Shown here: piece after piece, positions 1 through 8,194 of the stretch
Layout of the letters: the number at the start of each line of letters is the position of its first letter
How positions within the stretch are numbered: position 1 is the first letter of the stretch
From: Betaproteobacteria bacterium
Lineage (GTDB): Bacteria; Bdellovibrionota_B; Oligoflexia; Silvanigrellales; Silvanigrellaceae
Direction of reading: 5' to 3'
DNA length: 64,000 nucleotides
Assembly: GCA_016868315.1 (NCBI GenBank)
Contig: VGHE01000007.1
Span: forward strand, 62,001 to 126,000
The notes under the pieces: model-generated
Seen by the model: only the letters and a program-made list of their open reading frames with translations
Databases searched by the model: none
What the model was told of the DNA's origin: nothing
Translations under genes and position numbers: made by a program

Positions 1-733
1 AGCCTTCAACACAACCAAGGGGCCATTCGCAAATCCCAAGGTCCGCCAGGCTCTGAACATGGCTGTCAACAAGGAAGCTATCATTAAAGGTGTCTATGCA
101 GGTATGGGTATTCCAGCGGTGAATCCTATCCCGCCTTCGCTCTGGGGCTACAACACCAGCATTTCGCCCTACGCATTTAATCAGGTCAAAGCAAAGCAGT
201 TGCTTGCTGAAGCTGGCTATCCAAAGGGTTTTGAATCGGAGTTGTTTTACTTGCCCGTTTCGCGACCCTACATGCCCGATGCAAAGCGCGTTGCAGAAGC
301 CATCCAGGCGGACTTCAAGGCAGTGGGCGTGAAGGTTCAGCTGACCACCCACGAGTGGGCGGTTTATCTCGACAAAACCAAAAAAGGTGAGCATCCGATG
401 GCACTCATGGGTTGGACGGGTGACAACGGTGACCCCGATAACTTTTTGAATGTGCTCTTAAGCGGCGACAACGCCAAACCACCTGCGTCCAATATCGCGT
501 TCTACGACAATCAGAAGGTCACCCAGATTCTGCGTGATGCGCAAAAAGTCACTGTTCAAAAAAAACGTGCTGACCTTTACCGCCAGGCGCAGAAGCTTAT
601 TCACCAAGACGCGCCCTGGATCCCCATTGCACACTCGCGTGTTGCGATGCCTATGGATCCCAAGGTTCAGGGTTTTATCCTTCAGCCGAATGGGTCGCGT
701 CGTTTCTTTCGGGTCAGTCTCAACAACAAGTGA
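1..733 (+). CDS. Peptide ABC transporter substrate-binding protein, C-terminal part (SBP family 5)
   Basis: This is the last 243 codons of a gene that begins before the window; the frame is open from base 2. It is the C-terminal lobe of a DppA/OppA-type periplasmic binding protein: the opening segment (VRQALNMAVNKEAI) is the usual family-5 'RxAlxyAidr' region, followed by the PxPP-x-xWGYN stretch and a late PWIPIAHS motif. Such proteins capture di- or oligopeptides (sometimes other solutes) in the periplasm and hand them to the membrane permease. Two permease genes follow directly on the same strand, so an operon is likely. Signal peptide and N-lobe are outside the window; exact substrate cannot be told. 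Confidence 0.92.
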   Translation, partial: AFNTTKGPFANPKVRQALNMAVNKEAIIKGVYAGMGIPAVNPIPPSLWGYNTSISPYAFNQVKAKQLLAEAGYPKGFESELFYLPVSRPYMPDAKRVAEAIQADFKAVGVKVQLTTHEWAVYLDKTKKGEHPMALMGWTGDNGDPDNFLNVLLSGDNAKPPASNIAFYDNQKVTQILRDAQKVTVQKKRADLYRQAQKLIHQDAPWIPIAHSRVAMPMDPKVQGFILQPNGSRRFFRVSLNNK

Positions 734-739
734 GTCGGC

Positions 740-1798
740 ATGTTCATACGCCACGCATTTACCCGCTTCGTTGCGTCCATTCCGGTGCTCTTGCTACTCA
801 CTCTTGTTTTGTTCGGAGCGCTCAAGCTGATTCCCGGCGACATCGCGCTTGTCATGGCAGGAGAGCGAGCTACACCGGAACGCGTGGAGTATATCCGCGA
901 GTCTCTGCATCTGAACGATCCTTGGTTTGTTCAGTACGGGCTTTATCTTAAGAGACTTGTGTTAGAGGCCGACCTTGGACACAGTCTCTTTCACGACCAA
1001 CCCATCAACACTCTTTTTGCGTCTGCCATCCCCGCAACAGTCGAGCTGGCTGTTGCAGCGTTGTTGATTGCGATTCCGGTTGGATTGTTTCTGGGTGTTG
1101 TGTCGGCTGTTGCCCGACGTTCCTGGTGGGATCGTTTTGCGAGCTTAATTGCGTTAACAGGAGTGAGCATGCCGATCTTCTGGTTGGCTTTGCTCCTAAT
1201 GTGGTTCTTCAGCCTGAATCTGGGATGGTTGCCAACGTCTGGGCGTTTGTCCGACGAAGTTCTCTTCGATCCTGCGAGTCAGTCACTCTTTAGAATGTAC
1301 ACACTTGATGGTCTGTATCTTGGGCTCGCTGGCGAAGGTTGGGATGTGTTCACGTCGGCCGTGCGCTATTTGGTTCTGCCCGCGGTCGCGTTGTCGACTA
1401 TTCCCATGGCGCACATTTGTCGCATGACTCGTTCTGCCATGCTTGATGTTCTTCAGCAGGATTACATCCGTACAGCACGCGCTAAGGGACTCTCTGTATT
1501 TAAAGTGGTACTTAAGCATGCGGCAAGAAATGCCGCTTTGCCTGTTGTGACTATTATGTTTCTGCAGGCGGGTGCACTGTTCGGTGGGGCTGTCATCACA
1601 GAAACCATGTTCGCCTGGCCAGGGTTGGGTAAGTTGCTCGTGGAGAGCATTGGTAGCCGTGATTTTCCCATGGTGCAATCGGGCACGCTTTTTGTTGGGT
1701 GTATGTTCGTTCTCTTTAACCTGATGGGTGACATTGTTGTGGGTTGGTTAGACCCTCGCATCAAGCAAGCGTCAGGCACTCAGAAAGGCAATGGCTGA
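740..1798 (+). CDS. Peptide ABC transporter permease, DppB-like
   Basis: A 352-residue inner-membrane permease of the DppB/OppB family. It starts with a membrane helix (RFVASIPVLLLLTLVLFGALK), has the family's N-terminal 'IPGD' segment near residue 31, several further membrane segments, and an EAA-type cytoplasmic loop (TARAKGLSVFKVVLKHAARN) that docks to the ATPase. The ATG lies six bases after the binding-protein stop. The stop codon overlaps the next start (ATGA), so the two permeases are translationally coupled. Substrate is inferred from the family only. Confidence 0.93.
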   Translation: MFIRHAFTRFVASIPVLLLLTLVLFGALKLIPGDIALVMAGERATPERVEYIRESLHLNDPWFVQYGLYLKRLVLEADLGHSLFHDQPINTLFASAIPATVELAVAALLIAIPVGLFLGVVSAVARRSWWDRFASLIALTGVSMPIFWLALLLMWFFSLNLGWLPTSGRLSDEVLFDPASQSLFRMYTLDGLYLGLAGEGWDVFTSAVRYLVLPAVALSTIPMAHICRMTRSAMLDVLQQDYIRTARAKGLSVFKVVLKHAARNAALPVVTIMFLQAGALFGGAVITETMFAWPGLGKLLVESIGSRDFPMVQSGTLFVGCMFVLFNLMGDIVVGWLDPRIKQASGTQKGNG

Positions 1799-2679
1799 TG
1801 ACCGCCAAGCCCTCCGTTTGGTTTCAGTTGTGGATGGAAGTAAAGCACAACCGCACTGCGCAAATCGCTTTGCTTATCCTTTTCATCCTTGTTGTGTGCG
1901 CCATTGCAGCGCCCTGGCTCGCGCACCATGACCCTCTCACGCTGAATCTCGAGACTTCGCGTTTTGTTCCTCCCTTTTTTGTTGAAGGCGGTTCAATGCA
2001 TCATCCGTTCGGAACCGATGCATCCGGTCGCGATGTTTTCGCCCGCGTACTGCATGGCGGGCGGATTTCTCTAGCCTTGGGTTTTTTGCCAGTTGTCATT
2101 GGCGTGGGTTTGGGCGTTCCACTCGGCTTACTTTCGGGCTACCTCGGAGGTCGAGTTGACCAGATTCTTATGCGCATCAACGATTGCCTTCTGGCTTTCC
2201 CTTCCATTCTCCTGGCTCTCATTCTTGTGGCCTTTCTTGGGCAAGGAATTGTGAACCTCATGATTGCGGTTGGTATTGCCTATGCGCCGACCTTCGCCCG
2301 AGTGTCGCGCGGAGCTGCGCTGGGTGAACGCAACAAAGAATACGTGGTCGGGGCTTTTGCGCACGGCGCTTCACTCTCCCGTATCCTGTTCAAACACGTT
2401 CTGCCCAACACCCTGAATTCAATTGTGGTGGTTGCCACTATGAGTTTCGCAAGCGCTCTCTTGGAGTCTGCAGGGCTCAGCTTTCTTGGTCTGGGTGTCC
2501 GGCCGCCGGTGCCAGAGTGGGGGGCTATGTTGGCGGAAGGTAAGGCCGATTTCTATCAAGCCTGGTGGACCCTGGTATTTCCGGGGGCTGCAATTTTCCT
2601 TACGGTTTTGTCCCTGAATATGTTAGGGGACGCGCTGCGAGATGCGCTCGACCCGCGCTCTGAGCGCCGCACTGCGTGA
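1798..2679 (+). CDS. Peptide ABC transporter permease, DppC-like
   Basis: A 293-residue partner permease of the DppC/OppC family. It shows the hallmark periplasmic segment HPFGTDASGRDVFARV around residue 80 and an EAA loop (GASLSRILFKHVLPN). I chose the ATG overlapping the upstream stop (ATGA) instead of an upstream in-frame GTG at 1744 because the latter would lie well inside dppB and add no family sequence. No ATPase genes (DppD/DppF) follow; the operon continues with an aminotransferase, so the ATPases must be encoded elsewhere or upstream of the window. Confidence 0.93.
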   Translation: MTAKPSVWFQLWMEVKHNRTAQIALLILFILVVCAIAAPWLAHHDPLTLNLETSRFVPPFFVEGGSMHHPFGTDASGRDVFARVLHGGRISLALGFLPVVIGVGLGVPLGLLSGYLGGRVDQILMRINDCLLAFPSILLALILVAFLGQGIVNLMIAVGIAYAPTFARVSRGAALGERNKEYVVGAFAHGASLSRILFKHVLPNTLNSIVVVATMSFASALLESAGLSFLGLGVRPPVPEWGAMLAEGKADFYQAWWTLVFPGAAIFLTVLSLNMLGDALRDALDPRSERRTA

Positions 2680-2687
2680 GGTTTTCC

Positions 2688-3923
2688 ATGAGCACAATGA
2701 AAATGGCGAGGCGCTGGTCTTCCTTTGGCACCAGCATATTTACTGAAATGACCCAACTGGCTCAGCAGCACCAAGCTGTTAACCTTGCGCAGGGCTTTCC
2801 CGATTTTCCCGGTCCGTCGGAAGTGTTGGAGCAGGTTGCTCATGAAACCCTGCACTGTCACAACCAGTATGCACCTGCCATTGGTGAGGCGGCTTTGCGT
2901 CAGGCGGTCAGCACTCTGGTGCACGATAAAACTGGAATACAATATTGCCCGAACGATGAAGTCACCATCACTACGGGTGCAACCGAAGCTATTTACTCGG
3001 TTGTAAATGCGTTTGTGAACCCGGGCGACCGAGTTATTGTTTTTGAACCTTGCTACGACAGTTATGCACAGGCGATTGCGAATGCAGGTGGGATTCTTGT
3101 TCCCGTGCGTTTGCATTCGCCTGAAACTCCCGTTGGTTTGGCGGCGCGGGGATGGAGTATTGATTGGAGTGAGTTCGCCGCAGCTGTTGCCGGTGGTTTT
3201 AAGTTGATGATTTTGAACTCGCCGCACAACCCGACCGGCAAGATTTTCTCCCGGAGCGAGTTGGAGAAGCTCTGTGAGAGCGTGCGCGAAAACGATGCCG
3301 TTCTCATGTGCGATGAAGTTTATGAATATCTCGTTTATCAAAATCCCGAACAGGTTTTGTCGCCTGTGCAGCTCCCGGGAATGCGCGATTACGTTGTGCG
3401 GATTAGCTCTTGCGCAAAGACATTTGGATTCACCGGGTTCAAGGTGGGCTGGGTAACAGCGTCGGCCGAGCTGACTCGTGCCGTTAGGCTGGTGCATCAG
3501 GCGGTGGTTTTCTGCACCAACCCGGCAACACAGCGCGGTTTGGCTACCATGATGTCCGATTTTTCTTGGACCAAGGCGTATTTGAGCTCTCTCCCTGAGG
3601 TCTACGCGAGCAAACAGGAATTCCTTGCCGAGAATTTGGTTCGGGCGGGATTTGCGGTTCAGCGCGCACAGGGAAGTTATTTTCTGATGGCCTCGTATGA
3701 GTCGCACGTTCAGGGTGGGGCGATGCGTGATGTCGATTTCGCCAAGCTTCTTATTCAGGAGGCGCGTGTGGCGGCTATTCCGCCGTCGGTCTTCTATTAC
3801 GGGAGCGAAGCGCCCAAACGGCTCAACTGGTTGCGTTTTGCATTCTGCAAAACAGATCTCACTCTCGAGAAGGCTGCAGAGCGGTTGTTGAATTGGACGC
3901 AGAGCAACGGGCCCAGAGTTTGA
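2688..3923 (+). CDS. Class I/II PLP aminotransferase (methionine/kynurenine aminotransferase-like)
   Basis: A 411-residue fold-type I aminotransferase. Visible motifs are NLAQGFPDFPGP near the N-terminus, NSPHNPTGKIF, DEVYEYLVY and the PLP-binding lysine in SCAKTFGFTGFKVGW (about K244). The 'QGFPDF' signature is typical of the YbdL/kynurenine-aminotransferase group, which use methionine, aromatic amino acids or kynurenine as donor; the substrate here is not determined. The ATG at 2688 has GAGG about seven bases upstream; a GTG at 2676 overlapping the permease stop is a less likely start. The 3' end overlaps the convergent AroE-like gene by 65 bases. Position behind a peptide importer fits use of imported amino acids. 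Confidence 0.92.
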   Translation: MSTMKMARRWSSFGTSIFTEMTQLAQQHQAVNLAQGFPDFPGPSEVLEQVAHETLHCHNQYAPAIGEAALRQAVSTLVHDKTGIQYCPNDEVTITTGATEAIYSVVNAFVNPGDRVIVFEPCYDSYAQAIANAGGILVPVRLHSPETPVGLAARGWSIDWSEFAAAVAGGFKLMILNSPHNPTGKIFSRSELEKLCESVRENDAVLMCDEVYEYLVYQNPEQVLSPVQLPGMRDYVVRISSCAKTFGFTGFKVGWVTASAELTRAVRLVHQAVVFCTNPATQRGLATMMSDFSWTKAYLSSLPEVYASKQEFLAENLVRAGFAVQRAQGSYFLMASYESHVQGGAMRDVDFAKLLIQEARVAAIPPSVFYYGSEAPKRLNWLRFAFCKTDLTLEKAAERLLNWTQSNGPRV

Positions 3924-4719
3924 AGCTCGCGCGCGCCTGTTCCTCGAAAAGAATTTCGCCGCGGGTGACTCCCCATCCCGAGCTGCTTGCATGTTTGCTC
4001 GCGGGAGTCTCTAAGTAACTGATCTCAAAAAGATGCTTAGAATATACCGGAAGCTGGTCGAGCTCCTCGAGCGCTGTGCTTGCGAGGCGGTCTGCTTCCG
4101 GACGCGTGCCCGACGGCAGGGCGTTGATGACGACGATGTGCGATTTACGGTTCTGAGGCACATGTTTGAGTATTTCACCCCGCTCGAGTTGAGTGCGCGA
4201 GAGCAGGGTTGTGCTGCTGTTGTGTTGATGTCCACAGGCTATCGAGATGGCCTGGGCGCAGGTATCGGCCATGGCTCCTGTGCCCAAAATCACGAACTGA
4301 AGAGCAGCATTTAAGTCACCTTGCTCGTTTACTGACCTCAAGATCCGAGAAAGTGTTTCCGAACACCCTGCGAGGTCAGTGTTGGCTAAACGCCATACGC
4401 TTTGGTTGTTTTCGCTGACACGGTAGAGAGTATTCGCAGCTCGACAGAGCTCGGCTGACCCGTCCAATTTCACACCCGGCAGATTCAATGCGCTGCGCTT
4501 GAATGGGTTGGTGATATTGCCTCCCTGAAAGCCGCTGCATTCCATGAGAGCCGAGCACAAACTCATGAAAGCTGTTTCATTCTGACAGGGCATTGGAAGA
4601 TAGACCCAATTCAAACCCGCCTGCTCAGCCCAGGCGGTGTGTGTTGCTGGTGAGGGAGAGAGCCGCAGGTCTTCTCCGAAGAGGGCGAGCATCTGTGTGG
4701 TGCCGTTGGGGTGGAGCAC
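3859..4719 (-). CDS. Shikimate dehydrogenase-like protein
   Basis: A 286-residue protein resembling AroE, which reduces 3-dehydroshikimate to shikimate with NADPH. The substrate-binding core is visible: GGNITNPFK with the catalytic lysine at about K74, ANTLYR at 95-100, and NTD at 113-115 supplying the aspartate partner. A dinucleotide-binding 'GTGAMAD' segment follows in the second half. The N-terminal serine motif is altered (LSPSPATH instead of the usual HSxSPxxHN), so it may be a diverged or quinate-type paralogue. Start is GTG preceded by GAGGAG nine bases away. It follows a PilZ gene by 18 bases and converges on, and overlaps, the aminotransferase gene. Confidence 0.8.
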   Translation of the reverse strand: MLHPNGTTQMLALFGEDLRLSPSPATHTAWAEQAGLNWVYLPMPCQNETAFMSLCSALMECSGFQGGNITNPFKRSALNLPGVKLDGSAELCRAANTLYRVSENNQSVWRLANTDLAGCSETLSRILRSVNEQGDLNAALQFVILGTGAMADTCAQAISIACGHQHNSSTTLLSRTQLERGEILKHVPQNRKSHIVVINALPSGTRPEADRLASTALEELDQLPVYSKHLFEISYLETPASKHASSSGWGVTRGEILFEEQARASFKLWARCSASNSTTALQPSRE

Positions 4720-4737
4720 GGAGGTTATCTCCTCTTT

Positions 4738-5379
4738 TCAGCTGACAGGTTCGTCCATGAGATAGGTGATATAGCGCTTAAGGCTGTCTTCTGGAACTGC
4801 ACTGCCATCCGGAAAAACGAACTTGCAGCCAATGGATTCCATCGAACCGTGGCTACCCTTGTTCTTTTTCGACCACACCACCCTGCATCCGACAATCAGA
4901 TTTTCTTCAGGAAAATCAGGCAGGCTACCAAGCTGGAGCAGGATGAGTTCTCCCTTTTTGACCGGCGTCGGAGAAACGAATCCGCATCCCCCTACGCTGA
5001 GTGACACGAGTGTCAGGGGATGATTTTTGAGGAGCAGCAAACCCTGCAAAAGAGCGTTGGTGGCAAGCTTTCCGGTGAGATAACGCTCAGCCTCCTCGGC
5101 ATCCAAAAGGGCTCCCTGAACCCGATAGAAAATCCCATCGACACGTCCAAACTGTCTCTGCCGAAATTGCACATTGTCGTTCTTTTCTCTTGGCCAGAGG
5201 GTTGCCATAAAGAAGAGAACGAGGATGAAGGAGACGATTGCGATGACTGTGATGGTTGAAATTGAACCGCTGCTGGCATTCCCGGAAGTGATACCTGTGC
5301 GCGCCTGGAGCTCAAAACTTTGAGTTCCGTATTGCGCGAGCAGGGATGTAAATGTGTTTTGTTGTGTCAAAAAGTTCAC
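4738..5379 (-). CDS. Membrane-anchored PilZ-domain protein
   Basis: About 213 residues with one strong membrane segment (residues ~41-62, ending FFMATLWPREK) and a C-terminal PilZ-like domain recognised by the LVSLSVGGCGF motif (~126-136) and the late MESIGCKF strand. PilZ domains usually bind cyclic di-GMP, but the RxxxR motif needed for that is not evident here, so ligand binding is doubtful. I prefer the GTG at 5379, which has GGAG six bases upstream; a TTG at 5391 is the longer alternative. It is the first gene of a two-gene unit with the AroE-like gene. A link between the two functions is not obvious. Confidence 0.7.
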   Translation of the reverse strand: MNFLTQQNTFTSLLAQYGTQSFELQARTGITSGNASSGSISTITVIAIVSFILVLFFMATLWPREKNDNVQFRQRQFGRVDGIFYRVQGALLDAEEAERYLTGKLATNALLQGLLLLKNHPLTLVSLSVGGCGFVSPTPVKKGELILLQLGSLPDFPEENLIVGCRVVWSKKNKGSHGSMESIGCKFVFPDGSAVPEDSLKRYITYLMDEPVS

Positions 5380-5609
5380 CAGCAGCTCCAAAAAAGTGAC
5401 GTGAGAAAAAATGCTGAACTTCGACTCAAGATATACTGAGAGGTGTCGATGAATTGGTGTCGCATGAACGTGCGGTGCTCTGCGTCGGGATGACGCTGCG
5501 GGAAGTCACGTCGAGAGACGTTGCGGGTGAGTGAATTGGTTTCACAATTCAGGCGTGGGGACACAAGCTTTGTCTCCGAGCGTCGCAGTCTGAAGAAGGG
5601 AACGTCTAA

Positions 5610-6011
5610 ATGACAGTTGAAACTAAAGCTGAAGTATCGCACGCAAAACCGAAGCGTGCAAAGAAGAAGAAAACCGCCCGCGCTGCTAAGAAAAAAGTCG
5701 GCGGCAAGGCGAAAAAGAAAGTAGTGGCGAAGGCTAAGAAGCCAGCTAAGCGCAAGGCCAAGAAGGCAACTGCGAAGAAGCCAGCAGCGAAGAAAGCTGT
5801 TGCTAAGAAGAAGCCAGCTCGCAAGGCAAAAGCTAAGAAGGCTGTTGCTAAGAAAGCTGTTGCTAAGAAGAAGCCAGCTCGCAAGGCGAAGGCTAAGAAG
5901 GCAAAGGCTAAAAAGGCTAAGAAGCCAGCTGCTAAGAAGGCTAAGAAGCCAGCTGCGAAGAAGGCTCGTAAGGCTGTGGCTAAGGTCACTCCCCTTCACA
6001 AGGCCGGCTAA
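5610..6011 (+). CDS. Lysine/alanine-rich histone H1-like protein
   Basis: A 133-residue, extremely basic protein made almost wholly of Lys, Ala, Pro and Arg after a short N-terminal leader (MTVETKAEVSHAKPK). Its body is degenerate KPARKAKAKK and AVAKK repeats, as in bacterial histone H1-like or AlgP-type proteins that coat and compact DNA. No folded domain is expected. The DNA repeats too: a 38-bp exact copy occurs at 5790-5827 and 5850-5887 (20-codon period), so repeat number could vary. AAGGGA sits about nine bases before the ATG. A strong terminator follows, so it is a single-gene unit. Confidence 0.85.
   Translation: MTVETKAEVSHAKPKRAKKKKTARAAKKKVGGKAKKKVVAKAKKPAKRKAKKATAKKPAAKKAVAKKKPARKAKAKKAVAKKAVAKKKPARKAKAKKAKAKKAKKPAAKKAKKPAAKKARKAVAKVTPLHKAG
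5790..5887 (+). repeat. In-frame tandem repeat inside the histone-like gene
   Basis: Bases 5790-5827 are repeated exactly at 5850-5887 (38 identical bases, 60-base period, 20 codons). The period is a multiple of three, so gain or loss of a unit would change protein length without breaking the frame. Confidence 0.85.
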
Positions 6012-6040
6012 TTTCAACAGTCAGCTGTTGAGAAAAAGCG

Positions 6041-6070
6041 ACCCGCCCCTGAGGGCGGGTTTTTTATTTT
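6041..6070 (+). terminator. Rho-independent terminator of the histone-like gene
   Basis: Perfect 8-bp stem ACCCGCCC/GGGCGGGT with a CTGA loop followed by TTTTTTATTTT, about 30 bases after the stop codon. Confidence 0.95.
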
Positions 6071-6152
6071 GGTCGTAACATTTTTTTGGTTTTCAGAGGG
6101 CACTGGTCTCGCGCAAGTCGAGACCTTGGTTCTGCTGAGTTGTTATTTCAAC

Positions 6153-6398
6153 TCAGCGTGTGCGCGTTAACTTCTCTGCGCTTTGTGCAGCTGCGTCGGC
6201 TGCGTGAATTTTTTCTGCGCGGTCTTTGATGTCGTTGGTCAGCTGAGCAATGAGCTCTGAAGACAGGCTCACAATGTCTTTGTCTTTGAGGCCATGCTGT
6301 CTGAGGTCGCGGAAAAGGCAGTCAGCGAGAACTTTGTTGTTCAGTGGTTGGGCGCCTTGTTGGCGAATCGCATTCAGTGTGTTTGTGAGTGTATCCAT
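6153..6398 (-). CDS. Small hypothetical protein, 81 aa
   Basis: Not recognised. A charged, mostly helical 81-residue protein with no membrane segment or signal peptide (starts MDTLTNTLNAIRQQG, ends AEKLTRTR). A GGGGGA sequence about eight bases before the ATG supports translation, and the reading frame stands alone between a terminator-bounded gene and a divergent gene. Alternating hydrophobic positions in the middle suggest an amphipathic helix pair. Function unknown; it could be a small regulator or structural protein. Confidence 0.6.
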   Translation of the reverse strand: MDTLTNTLNAIRQQGAQPLNNKVLADCLFRDLRQHGLKDKDIVSLSSELIAQLTNDIKDRAEKIHAADAAAQSAEKLTRTR

Positions 6399-6516
6399 TT
6401 GGAGTCCCCCTTTTTTTGGCAGATTTTACGACTGAGGGTGTACTAGCAAATTTCATGCCAAGATTGCCAGACTATCATTTCGAGCCTGATGGAGCTAAAT
6501 CTCAGCCAGTGGAGTT

Positions 6517-6547
6517 CCTCCTGGTGTCTCATCCTCACACCAGGGGG
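6517..6547 (+). promoter_or_regulatory. Strong hairpin in the leader of the thioredoxin-like gene
   Basis: An 11-bp stem with one G-U pair (arms 6517-6527 and 6537-6547, core CCTGGTGT/ACACCAGG, 9-base loop) lies 34 bases before the ATG at 6582. A T6 run starts about 13 bases after the stem, too far for a standard terminator. It may be a leader structure; no ligand class is recognised. Confidence 0.35.
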
Positions 6548-6581
6548 CAGGCGAGTGTCTCTTTTTTGATACAGGTAACCC

Positions 6582-7310
6582 ATGACGACCCTCTTCGACC
6601 TGATGGAACGTGCCGGGCTGGTGCCTCTCGAGAATTCTCAGGTTGTTTTGCCCAACTTTGAGTTCCCCGTTTTACTGAATACGGACTACGACGCTCCGCC
6701 TCCGATTCAGCCTCTCTTTTGTCGGGAGTCAGGTCCTGAGGCGCCGCTCGCCACGCTTCTCTATTTCACCTTTCCTGGGTGTGAGAACTGTCGGCCGGGT
6801 TTGAAGGCGTTCGAGGAACTGGCGCGTGATTCGGCCACGACATCTCAGAAGATATGTTTTCGCGCCGTCGTCACTGATTGGCAAACTCAGGCGGAGATTG
6901 CTGATGAGCTCAAGAGTGTTTCATGGCGCAGTGAAATCGGTGTTGTTTGGGATGCACGTGGTGTTCTTCAGGAACGCTTGGCGGTTCTCGCGCAGCCTGC
7001 CTTTTTTCTTCTCGACCGCGAGGGCAAGGTCGTGGCCTACACAAATTCAACAGTCGAGTTCGGTGCGCCAGGCTTTCAGGTCTTTTGGACGGCCTTCAAA
7101 GAATTGATTATAAATAACGCAAATTCAGCGACTCAGGAGCCACTGTGGAGCCATTCGCTGCGCTCGGAAAATCTTGTGAAGTCAAGCAGTACCGTCACAT
7201 TTTTGAATAACGGAGTGCTTTCAGCTTTGTGGCTGGTCGTGGCAATTGCCCTCTGCTACTCTTTGAGCAGGTTTTTCACTCGACTTCGAAAGAATTTCAG
7301 AGGGTCTTAA
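6582..7310 (+). CDS. Thioredoxin-fold protein with C-terminal membrane anchor
   Basis: A 242-residue protein with a thioredoxin/TlpA-type fold: the FTFPGCENC active site puts the CxxC cysteines at about 67 and 70, and a cis-proline segment AQPAFFLLD lies about 90 residues later. The C-terminus has one membrane segment (~211-230, LSALWLVVAIALCYSLS) and a short basic tail, so it would be tail-anchored; there is no N-terminal signal peptide. That would place the thioredoxin domain in the cytoplasm unless export is unconventional. Likely a thiol reductase or sensor; substrate unknown. The ATG is preceded by AGGT five to six bases away. Confidence 0.75.
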   Translation: MTTLFDLMERAGLVPLENSQVVLPNFEFPVLLNTDYDAPPPIQPLFCRESGPEAPLATLLYFTFPGCENCRPGLKAFEELARDSATTSQKICFRAVVTDWQTQAEIADELKSVSWRSEIGVVWDARGVLQERLAVLAQPAFFLLDREGKVVAYTNSTVEFGAPGFQVFWTAFKELIINNANSATQEPLWSHSLRSENLVKSSSTVTFLNNGVLSALWLVVAIALCYSLSRFFTRLRKNFRGS

Positions 7311-7439
7311 AATTCATCTTGACCCGAGCCTCCGGTCGTACAATGAAGGGGGAGATTGAAAAACCTGTGATGGTCCCGCATCTGCCTTTTTGGGGTGGGT
7401 GCTCGACGTGCGCACTGAAGCGCAGACTGAGGAGAGCAC

Positions 7440-8081
7440 ATGGATATGCATGAGTTGATTCGGCAGATGGAACGCGCAGAACGAATTTGGCCAGACGACC
7501 GTCCGTGGGCCATTCAGATCCTAGCCGGCTATCTCCACGTATCGCCTGCGGAGCTTTTGTCGCTGTTTCGCCAAATCAACCCAACGCTCGAGACCGAGCG
7601 CGATCAGGTTCTACCTGAAGACCTTCGCCTGCTGCGTGCACACTGCGAGCGCATCCTTGAGAAGCACTCTTCTGAGAGCCTTGAGGACAAGCGCAAAGAG
7701 CAAGCCAAGGCACGTAAAACCATCCAAACTCTGCTTCCTAAAATCTCAGAGCTCATGGCCTCTAAGGATAACGTCCGCGCTCTCAACACCTACATTTACA
7801 TGATTGGTGAAACGGGCGAAGTCGCAACTCCTGAAGAGAAGGCGCAGTGGTATGAAGAAATGGGACGTCTCAGCCTGAAGGTGAAGAGACACCCCAACGA
7901 AGCTGCCCGTTATTTCCGTTCTGCGGTCAACGCCCTGAGTCTTCTCGAAGACGCAGAAGGCATCCAAGACTTGCTTGAAACCTACGATGAAGAGTTCCAG
8001 GGCGACGAGGCGAGAAAATCTTGGGAGCTCGTTGTGGCAACGGGCAAGGAATCGCTTGCGAAGCTGACCTACTCTATCTGA
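7440..8081 (+). CDS. Hypothetical helical protein, 213 aa
   Basis: Not recognised by family. A soluble, highly charged, helix-rich protein: an N-terminal segment (HELIRQMERAERIWPDDR), a possible small helix-turn-helix-like region (LAGYLHVSPAELLSLFRQIN, ~30-49), a Lys/Glu-rich helix (~80-100), then TPR-like helices in the last third (EAARYFRSAVNALSLL). AGGAGA lies about six bases upstream of the ATG, and a strong terminator follows. The TPR-like end suggests protein-protein binding; this is inference. Confidence 0.7.
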   Translation: MDMHELIRQMERAERIWPDDRPWAIQILAGYLHVSPAELLSLFRQINPTLETERDQVLPEDLRLLRAHCERILEKHSSESLEDKRKEQAKARKTIQTLLPKISELMASKDNVRALNTYIYMIGETGEVATPEEKAQWYEEMGRLSLKVKRHPNEAARYFRSAVNALSLLEDAEGIQDLLETYDEEFQGDEARKSWELVVATGKESLAKLTYSI

Positions 8082-8163
8082 GAGGGCGCTCGAGCGTATC
8101 CGTCAGCCCTGTGTGGCACTGGGCAACCTCTGCCGCTCGCGCTTTGGGTCTGACAACCGAATA

Positions 8164-8194
8164 ACCCCACGGGTGAAACTCGTGGGGTTTTTTG
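8164..8194 (+). terminator. Rho-independent terminator
   Basis: An 11-bp stem (ACCCCACGGGT/ACTCGTGGGGT, one G-U pair) with a GAA loop and six following T residues. It closes the preceding gene and lies immediately before the ATG of the motor-like operon, so the operon either has its promoter in 8082-8163 with partial read-through or depends on attenuation here. Confidence 0.92.

Noticed and set aside
2556-3992. A 478-codon open frame on the minus strand across dppC and the aminotransferase gene
   Set aside because: Its translation shows no family motif and has the Arg/His/Ser-rich look of an antisense frame, while the plus strand carries two clearly recognised genes.
5376-6017. Leu/Ser-rich minus-strand frames opposite the histone-like gene
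   Set aside because: They are the mirror of the Lys/Ala-rich codon repeats and have no start site or terminator of their own.
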